A stretch of DNA of 64,000 nt from an uncultured Rubrobacteraceae bacterium (GTDB taxonomy: Bacteria > Actinomycetota > Rubrobacteria > Rubrobacterales > Rubrobacteraceae), in NCBI GenBank assembly GCA_902806085.1, contig CADCVH010000010.1:1-64000 (forward strand), in the 5' to 3' direction. Shown here one piece after another: positions 47,148 through 56,984 of this stretch (positions are counted from its first letter, which is position 1; each line of letters begins with the position of its first letter). A program made the translations under genes and the position numbers. Below the pieces are notes generated by a model that was not told where the DNA came from, did no database searches, and was given only the letters and a program-made list of their open reading frames with translations.

Positions 47148-48833
47148 GTGTCTGCCTTTCTCGACGTTCTCGTCAACATCTGGCGCTTCGTGCGCAACGT
47201 CCTCGTGCGCCTGCTCCGGCGCCCGCCCGATTTCGTCTGGGTGGAGTTGGGCGGGGCGCTGCCCGAGTTCGAGTCGCCGGTGGGGTTCGTCAGGAGGCGG
47301 CTTGCGCGCGGGCCCTCTCCCGTAACCCTTCAGGCGTTGCGCGAGAGGCTCGGCCGGATCTCCGCCGACGGCGGCCCACGGGGCGTGGTGCTGCGCCTCG
47401 GCGGCCTCGACGCCGGGTGGGCCTCCCTCGAAGAGGCAAGGGGCGAGTTGCTCGCGTTCAGGGAGGGGGGAGGCCGCGTCGTGGCCTACCTGTCCGACCC
47501 GGTGGATACGAGATCCTACTACCTGGCGAGCGCGGCCGACCAGATCCTCGCCGCGCCGCTCGTCACCGTGGGCGTTACGGGCGTGCGGACCAGGGTGAGC
47601 TTTTTCAAGGACGCCCTGGACCGGCTCGGGATCGGGGCGGAGGTCGTGGCCGTCTCGCCGTTCAAGTCCGCCGGCGAGCCCTTCACCCGGAACGATTTCT
47701 CCGAGGAGGCGCGCGAGCAGGCCCAGCGCCTCCTCGACGGCCGCTACGAGGAGTTTGTCCGCGCCGTCTCCGGGGCGAGGAACCTTGGCCCCGCGGAGAC
47801 GCGCGAAGCGATAGACCGCGCCCCGTATGGTGTCGAGGGGGCCGTGGACGCCCGCCTCGTGGACGGCGTCTGCTACGAGGACGAGTTGCCCCGAAGGCTC
47901 GCGGGCGGCGAGAAGAAGGCGCGGGTCGCGGAATGGGCGGCGGCCAGGAGGTCGTTACGGGTGCCGTACCGGAGGCGGTCGCGGCGGCGGGTCGGCCTCG
48001 TGGAGGTGTCCGGGGCGATCGCGCGCGGCAGGAGCCGCCGGTTGCCGATACCGCTGCCCTTTTTGGGCAGTGAGCGGGCCGGGAGTGAGTCCGTGGTCGC
48101 GGCGCTCAGGGGTGCTGAGGGGAACGGGCGGGTCGCGTCCGTGCTGCTCCACGTCGCGTCGCCGGGCGGGGATGCCCTGGCTTCGGATCTTATCTGGCGC
48201 GAGGTTCGGAGGATCTCGGCCAAAAAGCCCGTGGTCGTCCTCATGGGCAACGTCGCGGCCTCCGGCGGCTACTACGTCGCGGCCCCCGCCGCCCACGTCG
48301 TCGCCCGCCGCACGACCGTCACGGGCTCCATCGGGGTCATCACCATCCGGCCCGTCGCAGACCGCCTCTACGGGAAGCTGGGGATCAACCCGGTCGGCCT
48401 CGAAAGGGGCCGGCGGGCCGGCCTGATGGACCCGAGCCGCCGGCCGACGGAGGACGAGCTGCGGGTGCTGGGGGGCCAGATCGGGCTCGTCTACGACGAG
48501 TTCAAGGCCCGCGTCGAGCGCGGCCGGAACCTCACGGACCTCGAAGGCATCGCAGGGGGCAGGGTATGGAGTGGCGCCGAGGCGCTAGAGCGCGGCCTCG
48601 TGGACGGGCTCGGCGGTTTCCGGGAGGCGTTCGGGAAGGCCTGCGAGCTCGGCGGCGTCGAAGGGGGGGAGGCGGACGCGCTCGTGAGGATACCGGCCCC
48701 GCGGGCGGGCCGGCCCGCGCCTGGGCATCCGGCGGAGGCCTTCGAGGAGGTCGTGGAGGCCATGCGGCGGGAGGTGGCCGGGCTCTCGGGCGGGGTGTTG
48801 GCGATGGGGCCGTACAGGATCTCCGATGACTGA
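47148..48833 (+). CDS. sppA: Signal peptide peptidase SppA, long form (S49)
   Basis: A 561-aa peptidase of the 67-kDa SppA type with duplicated S49 domains. The general-base Lys is in AVSPFKSAGEPFTR (near residue 175) and the nucleophile Ser in NVAASGGYYVAAPA (near 371), in the two halves as in E. coli SppA. VTGSIGVITIRP is the conserved strand after it. It digests cleaved signal peptides in the membrane. The N-terminal FLDVLVNIWRFVRNVLVRLL is amphipathic rather than a clear transmembrane helix, so membrane attachment may be peripheral. Confidence 0.88.
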   Translation: MSAFLDVLVNIWRFVRNVLVRLLRRPPDFVWVELGGALPEFESPVGFVRRRLARGPSPVTLQALRERLGRISADGGPRGVVLRLGGLDAGWASLEEARGELLAFREGGGRVVAYLSDPVDTRSYYLASAADQILAAPLVTVGVTGVRTRVSFFKDALDRLGIGAEVVAVSPFKSAGEPFTRNDFSEEAREQAQRLLDGRYEEFVRAVSGARNLGPAETREAIDRAPYGVEGAVDARLVDGVCYEDELPRRLAGGEKKARVAEWAAARRSLRVPYRRRSRRRVGLVEVSGAIARGRSRRLPIPLPFLGSERAGSESVVAALRGAEGNGRVASVLLHVASPGGDALASDLIWREVRRISAKKPVVVLMGNVAASGGYYVAAPAAHVVARRTTVTGSIGVITIRPVADRLYGKLGINPVGLERGRRAGLMDPSRRPTEDELRVLGGQIGLVYDEFKARVERGRNLTDLEGIAGGRVWSGAEALERGLVDGLGGFREAFGKACELGGVEGGEADALVRIPAPRAGRPAPGHPAEAFEEVVEAMRREVAGLSGGVLAMGPYRISDD

Positions 48834-48869
48834 TAGCATGTTCCGGTCGGAGATCTCCAGGAGACGAGC

Positions 48870-50054
48870 TTGAGCGCGGCCTCGAAAAAAGGCGTCGACC
48901 GGCGGGCTATGGGCGTGTTGTCGGCGGGGCACCTGTTCACGGACCTCAACCAGGGCGCCGTCGCGGCGCTGCTGCCGTTCCTGATCTCCGAGCGCGGCCT
49001 CTCCCTGGCGGCGGCCGGCGCGCTCGTCTTCGCCGCCACCGTGAGCTCCTCCCTCGTCCAGCCCCTCTTCGGCATCTTCTCCGACAGGAGCCCCATCCCG
49101 GCCCTCATGCCGCTCGGCGTGCTCCTCGCGGGCGTCGGCATGGCGCTCGTCGGGGTGGCGCCGAGCTACCCCCTGATCTTCGCCTCCGTCGTCCTGAGCG
49201 GCATCGGGGTCGCGGCCTTCCATCCGGAGGCCGCCCGCTTCGCCAACTACGTCTCCGGCGCCCGGCGGGCGCGCGGGATGAGCTTCTTCTCCGTCGGGGG
49301 CAACGCCGGCTTCGCGCTCGGCCCCATCGTCGCCACCCCGCTCGTCCTCGTCTTCGGCCTGCCGGGCGCGCTGTTTCTGGCCCTCCCGGCCGCGCTCATG
49401 GCGGGCGTGATGCTCGTCGAGACGCCGCGGATGTTGCGCCTGGCGCCGGACGCGGCCGAGAGCAGGGCCAGGAGGGCGGAAGACGCGCCGGAGAGGTGGG
49501 GGCCGTTCGCCGTCATGGTCGCGGTCGTGGCCGTCCGATCCTTCGTCTACTTCGGGCTCGTCGCGTTCGTGGCCTCGTACTACGAGCGCGTGCTGGGGGC
49601 GTCCGCGGCCCTCGGGAACGTGGCCCTCACGGTGATGCTCGCCTCCGGGGCCGTCGGGACGCTATTGATGGGCCCGCTCGCGGACAGGTTCGGACGAAAG
49701 GCCGTGCTCGCCTGGTCCATGCTCGCGCTGCCTCCCCTCGTGCTCGCTTTCGCCTCTGTCGGCCCTTACGCGGGCATGGCGTTGCTGGCGCTCGTCGGGG
49801 CGGCGACGGTGGGGACCTTCGGGGTTACGGTGGTGATGGGGCAGGAGTACCTGCCGGGACGCATCGGCCTCGCGGCCGGGATCACGATGGGCCTCTCCAT
49901 CGGCCTCGGGGGGATCGGGGCTCCCCTGCTCGGCCTCCTGGCGGACGTGGGCGGCCTGAGAACCACCATGCTCGCCATCGCAGCCCTGCCGGTCCTCGGG
50001 TTCGTCCTCGCCCTCACCCTACCGGCGAAGACCGCTCCACCCGCCGGGGCTTGA
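48870..50054 (+). CDS. MFS exporter, fosmidomycin-resistance (Fsr) type
   Basis: A 394-aa, 12-helix transporter. TTG 48870 is supported by CAGGAGA 6 nt upstream. N-terminal VLSAGHLFTDLNQGAVAALLPFL is the Fsr signature; SSSLVQPLFGIFSDRSPIPA is motif A-like and GIGVAAFHPEAARFA is also characteristic. Fsr proteins export fosmidomycin and similar compounds by proton antiport. Natural substrate unknown. It lies 36 nt after sppA and may be cotranscribed. Confidence 0.84.
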   Translation: MSAASKKGVDRRAMGVLSAGHLFTDLNQGAVAALLPFLISERGLSLAAAGALVFAATVSSSLVQPLFGIFSDRSPIPALMPLGVLLAGVGMALVGVAPSYPLIFASVVLSGIGVAAFHPEAARFANYVSGARRARGMSFFSVGGNAGFALGPIVATPLVLVFGLPGALFLALPAALMAGVMLVETPRMLRLAPDAAESRARRAEDAPERWGPFAVMVAVVAVRSFVYFGLVAFVASYYERVLGASAALGNVALTVMLASGAVGTLLMGPLADRFGRKAVLAWSMLALPPLVLAFASVGPYAGMALLALVGAATVGTFGVTVVMGQEYLPGRIGLAAGITMGLSIGLGGIGAPLLGLLADVGGLRTTMLAIAALPVLGFVLALTLPAKTAPPAGA

Positions 50055-50162
50055 GGGCCGGTTTCGGCCTCGCCTTGGTGTAACAGAACACCGTCAACGG
50101 GTGCCCCCTTCGGGTAACATATCGCGGATGCTTGTTTCCCCCGCAACCGGTCGCCGCAAAGG

Positions 50163-52721
50163 ATGAGAGGCTTCTACCAGATCGGCGCGTTCGCCCACCG
50201 TTTCAGGTGGGCCGTGCTGGCGGTGTGGGCCGCCGTCCTGATCTTCAGCGCCTTCTTCGCCCCGGACCTCTCCGGGCGCCTGAAGGGGGGCGGCTTCGAG
50301 GGCTCCAACTCCGAGGCCGAGCGGGTCCAGAACGTCATGTCCGACGAGTTCGGGGTCTCCCCGGCCGCCCTGACGGTCGTCTTCACGGGGGACGGCCTGG
50401 ACGCCAGGGGCCAGCAGTTCCAGAACGCCCAGGAGCAGGCGCTAGAGGAAGTCCGCCGGATGGACGAGGTCAGGTACGTGGCCTCCTACGCCGGCTCCAA
50501 AGACGGGCGTTTCATCTCGAAGGACGGGGAGAAGTCGTACGCCATCGTCGCCTTCGGCGTCTCCATAGACCAGGCCCGCAACGTCGTGGCGGACGTCAGG
50601 AGCAAGGTCCGCTCCGGGGAGTTGAACACCTACGTCACGGGCGCCCCGGCCGTCTACCAGGACCTCGAGGCGGCGAGCAACGAGGACGTGCAGCGGGCCG
50701 AGAAGTACGCCTTCCCCTTCGCGGTGCTCATCTTGATCTTCGCCTTCGGGACGCTGGTCGCGGCCGGGGTGCCGGTCGTTATCGGCGGGGCGAGCGTGCT
50801 GACGTCGCTGGCGATCATATACTTCGTCGCCGGCGCGTACGACATGTCCGTCTTCGTGCTCACGCTCTCCACGATGCTGGGGTTGGGCCTCGGCATAGAC
50901 TACGCGTTGTTCTTCGTCAGCCGGTTCAGGGAAGAATTGGAGGATTACGAGACGGCGGAGGCCGTGCCCCGGACGGTGGCGACGGCCGGTAGGTCCATCT
51001 TCTTCTCGGGGACCGCCGTCCTGGTCGGGCTCTCCGGACTACTCTTCTTCCCGTTCATGTTCATGCGCTCCATCGGGTTCGCGGGCGTGATCGTGGTCTT
51101 CGTCTCGGTCGTGGCCGCCCTGACGTTCCTCCCCGCGCTCCTCGCCGTCATCGGGCCGCGGGTAAACCGGCTGCGCATCCGGCGCCGGACCGGCGGGCCG
51201 GGCGCGGGCTTCTGGAGCCGGAGCGCCGAGCTTGTGATGCGCCGCCCGCTCGTCGTCATCTTGCTCGTCGCCTGCATCCTCGCCGCCCTTCTCTACCCGG
51301 TGGCACACATGAAGGTCGGCATCCCGGAGGCGACGGTCCTGCCCGAGAAGTACGAGTCCCGGGCCGGCGACGACCTCTTGAAGGAGAACTTCGAGTACGC
51401 GGCCCTCAACCCGATGGAGGTGGTCGCCAACCTCGGACGGGACCCGTTGAGCGCCGAGGGCCTCGCCGACGTGCGCGGCCTCGGCGAGGGCATACGGGAC
51501 GCCGAGGGCGTCTCCCGGGTCGAGAGCGTCTACACGGTGGGGGCGGAAGCGGCCCGCGACTACGCGGCGCGGGTCGGCGACGCCAGGGCCGAGGCCGAAC
51601 GGGAGGCGAGTGGGCGGGTCGACGGTTTGGTGCAGGAGCAGATCCGGGAGCAGATCCAGAAGAACACCGACCAGACGGTCCGGCGGCAGCTCTCCGAGGC
51701 GGAGGCGACCTACGGGACGGTGCCGCCGGGGACCGAGGAGCAGATCCGGGCCGAGGTGGAGCCGCGGGTGGCCGAGGAGGTCCGGGGGGCGGAGGGCAGG
51801 ATCCGGGCCGAGGTCGAGAGGCGCGCCTCGGCGGAGGTGGACCGCCGCGTCCCGGAGCTGCCCGAGGGCGTCTCCGCCGACGGGAAGGTCACGCCGCAAG
51901 GGGTGGCGAACTTCCTGGAGCTTCCCGCCGCCCGCGAGTCGGAAGAGCTAGAGGGCGCGGTCGACTCCTACGTCGCCGGCGACCGCTCTCTGCTCAGGGC
52001 GGTTACCGAGGAGAACCCTTACACGCAGAGGGCCTACGGTGCCGTGGACGCGGTGCGGGCAACGGAGGCGCCGGAGGGGACGAGCTTTATCGTCGGCGGG
52101 CTCTCGGCCGGGCAGAAGGACTTTATCTCCAGCCTGTACCAGAAGGCCCCGCTGGCGGCGGCTTTCGTGATCGGGGTGACGTACCTGATCCTGCTCGTCA
52201 CCTTCCGCTCCGTCCTTCTCCCGCTGAAGGCCGTGATCGTGAACATCCTGAGCCTCTCGGCGAGCTACGGGGCGGTCGTCTTCGTCTTCCAGGACGGCAA
52301 CCTCTCGGGCCTCCTCAACTTCACCCCTTTAGGCTTCGTGGACGCGACGCTGCCCATCCTGATGTTCTGCACGATCTTCGGGGTCTCCATGGACTACGAG
52401 GTCTTTTTGCTCTCCCGCATCCGGGAGGCCTACGAGAACGGCGACTCGAACACGGCGAGCGTCTCGAAGGGCCTCGTCGCAACCGCCGGGATCATCACCT
52501 CGGCCGCCGCGATCATCATAGTCGTCACCGGGGCCTTCGCCTTTACCGGCATAATACTCACGAAGGCCGTCGGCCTGGGCCTGGCCGTGGCCGTGTTCGT
52601 GGACGCCACCATCATCCGGGTCCTGCTCGTCCCGGCCACCATGCGCATCCTCGGCGACTGGAACTGGTGGCCCGGCGGACGTAAGGCCACCTTCCGGGCC
52701 GACGGCAAGAAGCGCGGCTGA
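50163..52721 (+). CDS. MMPL-type RND transporter
   Basis: An 852-aa membrane protein with 11-12 helices in two halves, each with a large extracytoplasmic loop, as in MmpL/YdfJ transporters that move lipids or drugs. FVSRFREELEDYETAEAVPRT and GVSMDYEVFLLSRIREAYEN carry the family loops; GLGLGIDYALFF and FGVSMDYEVF hold the charged proton-relay Asp-Tyr pairs. Residues about 460-570 are a Glu/Arg-rich coiled coil inserted in the second loop, longer than usual. ATG 50163 with GCAAAGG upstream. Confidence 0.85.
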   Translation: MRGFYQIGAFAHRFRWAVLAVWAAVLIFSAFFAPDLSGRLKGGGFEGSNSEAERVQNVMSDEFGVSPAALTVVFTGDGLDARGQQFQNAQEQALEEVRRMDEVRYVASYAGSKDGRFISKDGEKSYAIVAFGVSIDQARNVVADVRSKVRSGELNTYVTGAPAVYQDLEAASNEDVQRAEKYAFPFAVLILIFAFGTLVAAGVPVVIGGASVLTSLAIIYFVAGAYDMSVFVLTLSTMLGLGLGIDYALFFVSRFREELEDYETAEAVPRTVATAGRSIFFSGTAVLVGLSGLLFFPFMFMRSIGFAGVIVVFVSVVAALTFLPALLAVIGPRVNRLRIRRRTGGPGAGFWSRSAELVMRRPLVVILLVACILAALLYPVAHMKVGIPEATVLPEKYESRAGDDLLKENFEYAALNPMEVVANLGRDPLSAEGLADVRGLGEGIRDAEGVSRVESVYTVGAEAARDYAARVGDARAEAEREASGRVDGLVQEQIREQIQKNTDQTVRRQLSEAEATYGTVPPGTEEQIRAEVEPRVAEEVRGAEGRIRAEVERRASAEVDRRVPELPEGVSADGKVTPQGVANFLELPAARESEELEGAVDSYVAGDRSLLRAVTEENPYTQRAYGAVDAVRATEAPEGTSFIVGGLSAGQKDFISSLYQKAPLAAAFVIGVTYLILLVTFRSVLLPLKAVIVNILSLSASYGAVVFVFQDGNLSGLLNFTPLGFVDATLPILMFCTIFGVSMDYEVFLLSRIREAYENGDSNTASVSKGLVATAGIITSAAAIIIVVTGAFAFTGIILTKAVGLGLAVAVFVDATIIRVLLVPATMRILGDWNWWPGGRKATFRADGKKRG

Positions 52722-52748
52722 CGGAGGCTTCCTGCGGACGGGAGGATA

Positions 52749-52765
52749 AGATCAATTCTTGATCT
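52749..52765. promoter_or_regulatory. Inverted repeat before the second Fur-family gene
   Basis: AGATCAA (52749-52755), spacer TTC, TTGATCT (52759-52765): a perfect 7-3-7 repeat in an AT-rich patch that ends 16 nt before the -10 hexamer (52782). Its position over the -35 region suggests autoregulation. Confidence 0.55.
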
Positions 52766-52781
52766 CGTAATGGCGCGGGGC

Positions 52782-52787
52782 TAGACT
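52782..52787 (+). promoter_or_regulatory. -10 element (TAGACT) of the second Fur gene, leaderless
   Basis: TAGACT ends 6 nt before ATG 52794 and abuts GTG 52788, which makes the ATG the likely start of a leaderless message. Confidence 0.4.
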
Positions 52788-52793
52788 GTGAGC

Positions 52794-53204
52794 ATGCTGG
52801 ATCTCGAACGCATACTCAGGGACAGGGGCTACCGGCTCACGAACCAGCGGCGGGTGATCGTGCGCGAGCTCGAAGGGGAGCGGCACCTCTCGGCCGAAGA
52901 ACTCTACGATCGGGTGAAGGGGGAGCATCCCGAGCTCGGTCTCTCCACGGTCTACCGGACGCTGGACCTGTTGACGGAGCTCGGGGTCGTGCGCAAGGAG
53001 GATTTTGGGGAGGGGTACTCGCGGTACGAGCTCTCCACGGAGCGCGTGCATCATCACGCCCGTTGCGACGAGTGCGGGGCCGTCATAGAGTTCAACGAAG
53101 AGCTCATGGAGTACCTGGCGTTGCAGGTCGAGCGCGAGACCGGCTTCGTCACCGACTGGCACGAGATCACACTCCACGGCCGCTGCGCCGCCTGCTCAGA
53201 ATAA
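52794..53204 (+). CDS. Fur-family transcription regulator 2
   Basis: A 136-aa metalloregulator. RDRGYRLTNQRRVIVRELEG, HLSAEELYDRVKGEHPELGL and STVYRTLDLLTELGVVRK form the winged helix; ERVHHHARCDECGAVIEF has the HHH-x-RC metal site typical of Fur; CAAC near the end completes the second CxxC. ATG 52794 is preferred for the promoter reason above; GTG 52788 would add two residues. Likely senses Fe2+ (or Zn2+) and may bind the inverted repeat before its own gene. Confidence 0.86.
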   Translation: MLDLERILRDRGYRLTNQRRVIVRELEGERHLSAEELYDRVKGEHPELGLSTVYRTLDLLTELGVVRKEDFGEGYSRYELSTERVHHHARCDECGAVIEFNEELMEYLALQVERETGFVTDWHEITLHGRCAACSE

Positions 53205-53325
53205 CGGAAAAAGAGTTCCGGTTTCCCCGTTTTGCCCTCGCGCCTGCGCGACGGCGTGCCTAGAGTGTAGGGGTCGCTGGGGACGCGCGGGGCGTTGGGC
53301 GTCCTGGTTCTACCGGGGGGACGGA

Positions 53326-54315
53326 TTGAAACGAGTAGCGTCGATAGCCGCGGCCCTGGCGCTCGCCTGCACGGCGGTAGCAATGTTTGCCGGCTCCTTG
53401 CTGGCGCAGGCGGACGGGGCGGTCTACGATGCCTGCTCGCGGGACAAGCAGGAGATCCGGGCGGTCGCGCTGCCCGAGTTTCTAAATGAAGAGAGATGCC
53501 CGGTGGCCGGGCGCGTGATCGTGGACGGCGGCATCGGCGCCGTGGTGCCAGAGCCTGGTATGGCCGTGATCGCCGAGGCCGAGACTTCGAACGGGCATCA
53601 ATACCTGTCCGTGGGCAACCCCCGCGGAGGCAGGCTCGTCCTCGACGGCGTCGGCCGGGAACCCGGCTCCGAAGCGGCCTCCGGTTTCGGGACGAGGGCC
53701 TCGGGGGCGAGCCAGTGCGGGGACCCTTTCTACTCGTCCAGGGATGCCAAGGTCTACAAGTACAATCGATGGTACGTGAACGGTCGCAGCATCCCGTCGT
53801 ACCTCTCGAAGTTCCGCGCCGTGTCCGCGATGAGGCAGGGTGCGGCGAACATCACCAGCGTGCGAGACGCTTGCGGTCTCGGAGACGGCGTCAGGGGGCG
53901 CATGATCTACGAGGGCGCTGCCAGGGACTCTGTGGAGATAACGAACAAACCAAGTTGCACCTCCAACGACTTCAAGAGCGAGGTCGGTTTCGGGGACCTG
54001 CCCTCGAACTACACGGCCTTTCACTGCGCCTGGGTCTGGCCCAAGAGCGGTGCCCCGAACAGGGTCGCCCAAACCGACATTCGCCTGAACAAGTTCGATC
54101 ACGGCTGGACCGCCAGCGTCGCGGGCTCCTGCAGGGGACGCTACGACATCGAGTCGACGATGACCCACGAGCGCGGTCACACCTTCGGCCTCGGCGAGGC
54201 GTCCGAGAGCTACCACGGCAACCTCACCATGAGCAACTTCACGAACGGGACGTGCCAGACCTCGGAGCGCTCCTTGGGCAAGGGCGACGCCCTCGGACTT
54301 AACAGGAAGTACTGA
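53326..54315 (+). CDS. Secreted metzincin-like protease with HExxHxxGxxE motif
   Basis: A 329-aa exported protein. TTG 53326, with a GGGGGGACGG tract upstream, begins a Sec signal (ALALACTAVAMFAGSLLA, cleavage near residue 27-31). The C-terminal half carries DIESTMTHERGHTFGLGEAS, i.e. HExxHxxGxxE, followed after 8 residues by NLTMSN, a plausible Met-turn. Several Cys could form disulfides (CGDPF, DACGLG, KPSCTSN, AFHCAW, SCRGRYD, GTCQTS). Most metzincins use His or Asp as third ligand; Glu is rarer. Extracellular zinc protease predicted, substrate unknown. Monocistronic. Confidence 0.72.
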   Translation: MKRVASIAAALALACTAVAMFAGSLLAQADGAVYDACSRDKQEIRAVALPEFLNEERCPVAGRVIVDGGIGAVVPEPGMAVIAEAETSNGHQYLSVGNPRGGRLVLDGVGREPGSEAASGFGTRASGASQCGDPFYSSRDAKVYKYNRWYVNGRSIPSYLSKFRAVSAMRQGAANITSVRDACGLGDGVRGRMIYEGAARDSVEITNKPSCTSNDFKSEVGFGDLPSNYTAFHCAWVWPKSGAPNRVAQTDIRLNKFDHGWTASVAGSCRGRYDIESTMTHERGHTFGLGEASESYHGNLTMSNFTNGTCQTSERSLGKGDALGLNRKY

Positions 54316-54348
54316 GCCCAGGAGCTAGCCGGGGCTGCCGTAGAAGCG

Positions 54349-55107
54349 TCACACGCGAAGCCGCAGGCCGTCCTCCGCTACGACGACCTCGCCGTCGTAC
54401 CATTCCCGCACCTTCGAGGGTAGGGAGCCGTCGTCCACGGCCGGGTGGAGGTGGGTGAGGACGACGCGCCCCACGCCTGCCTCGCGCGCGATCCGGGCGG
54501 CCCCCGACGGCGTCAGGTGGCGCGGGAGCGGGTCGTCGTCGGAACCCGTGCATTCGGTCAAAAGCGTGTGCGCCCCGCGGGCCAGCTCCGCCACCGCCTC
54601 GCTGTACTCCGTATCGCCCGTGTAGACGAACGCCCCGTCCGGGCCGTCGAGCCTGTAGGCGATGCTCTCCGGGCTGTGCTCCGTCGGGGCCCAGGAGAGA
54701 CTGCAGCCGGGCAGGTCGAGCGGGGCGGAGGTCTCCCGCGATAGCTCCGAGACGTGCGTCGGGTAGTCTCCGGACATCGTGTCCCCCCAGACCGCCAGCA
54801 CCGATTCCCAGAAGCGACGGAAAGGCTCGGGGCCGGCCACGTGCAGGGGGCGGGTGCGCTTCCCCTCCGCGCCGTACTTGATGGTGAACAGCAGGTTCAC
54901 GGCGTCCAGCGTGTGGTCGGGGTGGAAGTGGGTGAAGAAGATCCTGTCGGCCGCAAACGGGTCGAGGCCCGCCCGCATCATGCCCCGCACCGCCCCCGAG
55001 CCGAGGTCGAAAACAAGCGTCTCCCCGCCCGCCTCCACCACGACGCAGCTCTGCCGGCGCCCCAGGCGGGGCACCACCGTCCCCGAGCCTACTACCGTGA
55101 TCTCCAA
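54349..55107 (-). CDS. Metallo-beta-lactamase-fold hydrolase (RNase Z-like)
   Basis: A 252-aa two-metal hydrolase. TTG 55107 is supported by GGGGAGG upstream. LEITVVGSGTVVPRLGRRQS and the metal motif FFTHFHPDHTLDAVN (HxHxDH) are at the N-terminus; VYTGDTEYSEAVAEL and VVLTHLHPAVDDGSLP give the later Asp and His ligands. The layout matches RNase Z/arylsulfatase-type proteins that lack the exosite arm. Could process tRNA 3' ends or a small phosphodiester; context does not decide. It overlaps the PAP2 gene by 16 nt and is cotranscribed with it. Confidence 0.8.
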   Translation of the reverse strand: MEITVVGSGTVVPRLGRRQSCVVVEAGGETLVFDLGSGAVRGMMRAGLDPFAADRIFFTHFHPDHTLDAVNLLFTIKYGAEGKRTRPLHVAGPEPFRRFWESVLAVWGDTMSGDYPTHVSELSRETSAPLDLPGCSLSWAPTEHSPESIAYRLDGPDGAFVYTGDTEYSEAVAELARGAHTLLTECTGSDDDPLPRHLTPSGAARIAREAGVGRVVLTHLHPAVDDGSLPSKVREWYDGEVVVAEDGLRLRV

Positions 55108-55742
55108 GAGTTCCTCCCCGCACCCGCGTTGCCGGTCTTGTGGTGATCCGTACCCCCAAACGCCCAAGCCAGGCCGGCGGCCCCGAGGAGCGCGCCCCCG
55201 AGGACGTCCGAGGGCCAATGGGTGCCGAGGTAGACGCGGGCCAGGGCGGCGCCGGCGAGGATCAGGACGAGGCCGAACCGCGCCAGCGTATTGGGCAAGA
55301 GCAGGTAGACGGCCCCGAGAAGGAGTACGGCCCGCAGCATGTGGCCGCTCGGGTAGGGATAGGGGGTGGCGAAGTCTACGAGCGAGGGGTCGGGCACGCG
55401 CCCGACCTCCTGCGGCACAGGCGGCTGCGGCAGGACGAACTTCAGCAGGACCTCCACGACCGCGGTCGCGAGAAATGCGACCAGGAGCCTCCACCCCAAC
55501 CCGCCGCGGCCCCAAAGGTACAGCCCCGCCGCGAGCGCGGCCAGCGCCGCCACGGAGACCTCCGCCCTCCCCGGCACCGAAAGGAGGCTCCCGGCGGCAT
55601 CCAGGAAAGCGGAAGAACGCGACTGGACGAGCCGCAAAAGCCAGACGTCCGGGCCTTCCAACAGCCCGGCGCCGGCCGCAGTCGAAAGCGCCGCGAAAGC
55701 CGCGGCCCACACCAAGAAGATCCTGCGTCCCCTACCGATCAC
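55092..55742 (-). CDS. PAP2-family lipid phosphatase
   Basis: A 216-aa, five- to six-helix membrane phosphatase. The three PAP2 motifs are present in order: KFVLPQPPVP (position of KxxxxxxRP, with Gln for Arg in this segment), PYPYPSGHMLRA (PSGH) and ARVYLGTHWPSDVLGGALLG (R-x5-H-x3-D). The catalytic His residues are intact; the altered first motif may weaken phosphate binding. Predicted to dephosphorylate undecaprenyl pyrophosphate or phosphatidate outside the membrane. Start is ATG 55742. The gene lies just after the sigma factor and its hairpin. Confidence 0.8.
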   Translation of the reverse strand: MIGRGRRIFLVWAAAFAALSTAAGAGLLEGPDVWLLRLVQSRSSAFLDAAGSLLSVPGRAEVSVAALAALAAGLYLWGRGGLGWRLLVAFLATAVVEVLLKFVLPQPPVPQEVGRVPDPSLVDFATPYPYPSGHMLRAVLLLGAVYLLLPNTLARFGLVLILAGAALARVYLGTHWPSDVLGGALLGAAGLAWAFGGTDHHKTGNAGAGRNSWRSR

Positions 55743-55834
55743 GGGTCAAAGGCTAACAGAGCCCCGTATCCGAACACAAAAGGAAAAGCGGGGCAAAGAT
55801 CTCGTTACGGGCCACGACGAGCCCACCGCCGAAG

Positions 55835-55879
55835 GAGGGACGGGCGGGGATCCGGGGATTTGGCCCCCGCCCGTCCCTC
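55835..55879 (-). terminator. Strong hairpin after the sigma-factor gene
   Basis: GAGGGACGGGCGGGG (55835-55849) is exactly complementary to 55865-55879, giving a 15-bp stem with a 15-nt loop, 4 nt past the sigma stop codon. No T-run follows on the minus strand, so it is either a T-less terminator or a 3' stabilising hairpin. Confidence 0.55.
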
Positions 55880-55883
55880 TCCT

Positions 55884-56768
<885 letters not shown>

Positions 56769-56893
56769 AATGCCCTCCTCACGAAACGCGCGGCCCACCC
56801 GAAATCAATTTCAAAAACTAATCCTAATCTACCGGGCTTCGCCTGTTTCTAAACCCTTCTCTCTCGGAACCGCCGGGCGCTCTCTCCGCCCGA

Positions 56894-56927
56894 CAACCTT
56901 TATACGGTTGCCGGGGGAAAAAGGTTG
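56894..56927. promoter_or_regulatory. Inverted repeat over the putative sigma-gene promoter
   Basis: CAACCTTT (56894-56901) and AAAGGTTG (56920-56927) are perfect inverted arms; with a 2-nt bulge the pairing extends outward through CCGA/TCGG. The left arm overlaps a minus-strand TATAAA that could be the sigma-gene -10. It is an operator candidate in the sigma/GGDEF divergent gap. Confidence 0.45.
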
Positions 56928-56971
56928 CGTCGGCGGCATATCCGGTGACCGCGGGGGGGATACGGCACGGT

Positions 56972-56977
56972 TATACT
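56972..56977 (+). promoter_or_regulatory. -10 element (TATACT) of the GGDEF gene, leaderless
   Basis: TATACT ends 7 nt before ATG 56985, with no ribosome site. Confidence 0.45.
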
Positions 56978-56984
56978 GGTCGGC

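Noticed and set aside
53205-53220. Terminator after the second Fur gene (CGGAA/TTCCG)
   Set aside because: The stem is only 5 bp and the T-rich sequence after it is interrupted; too weak to list.
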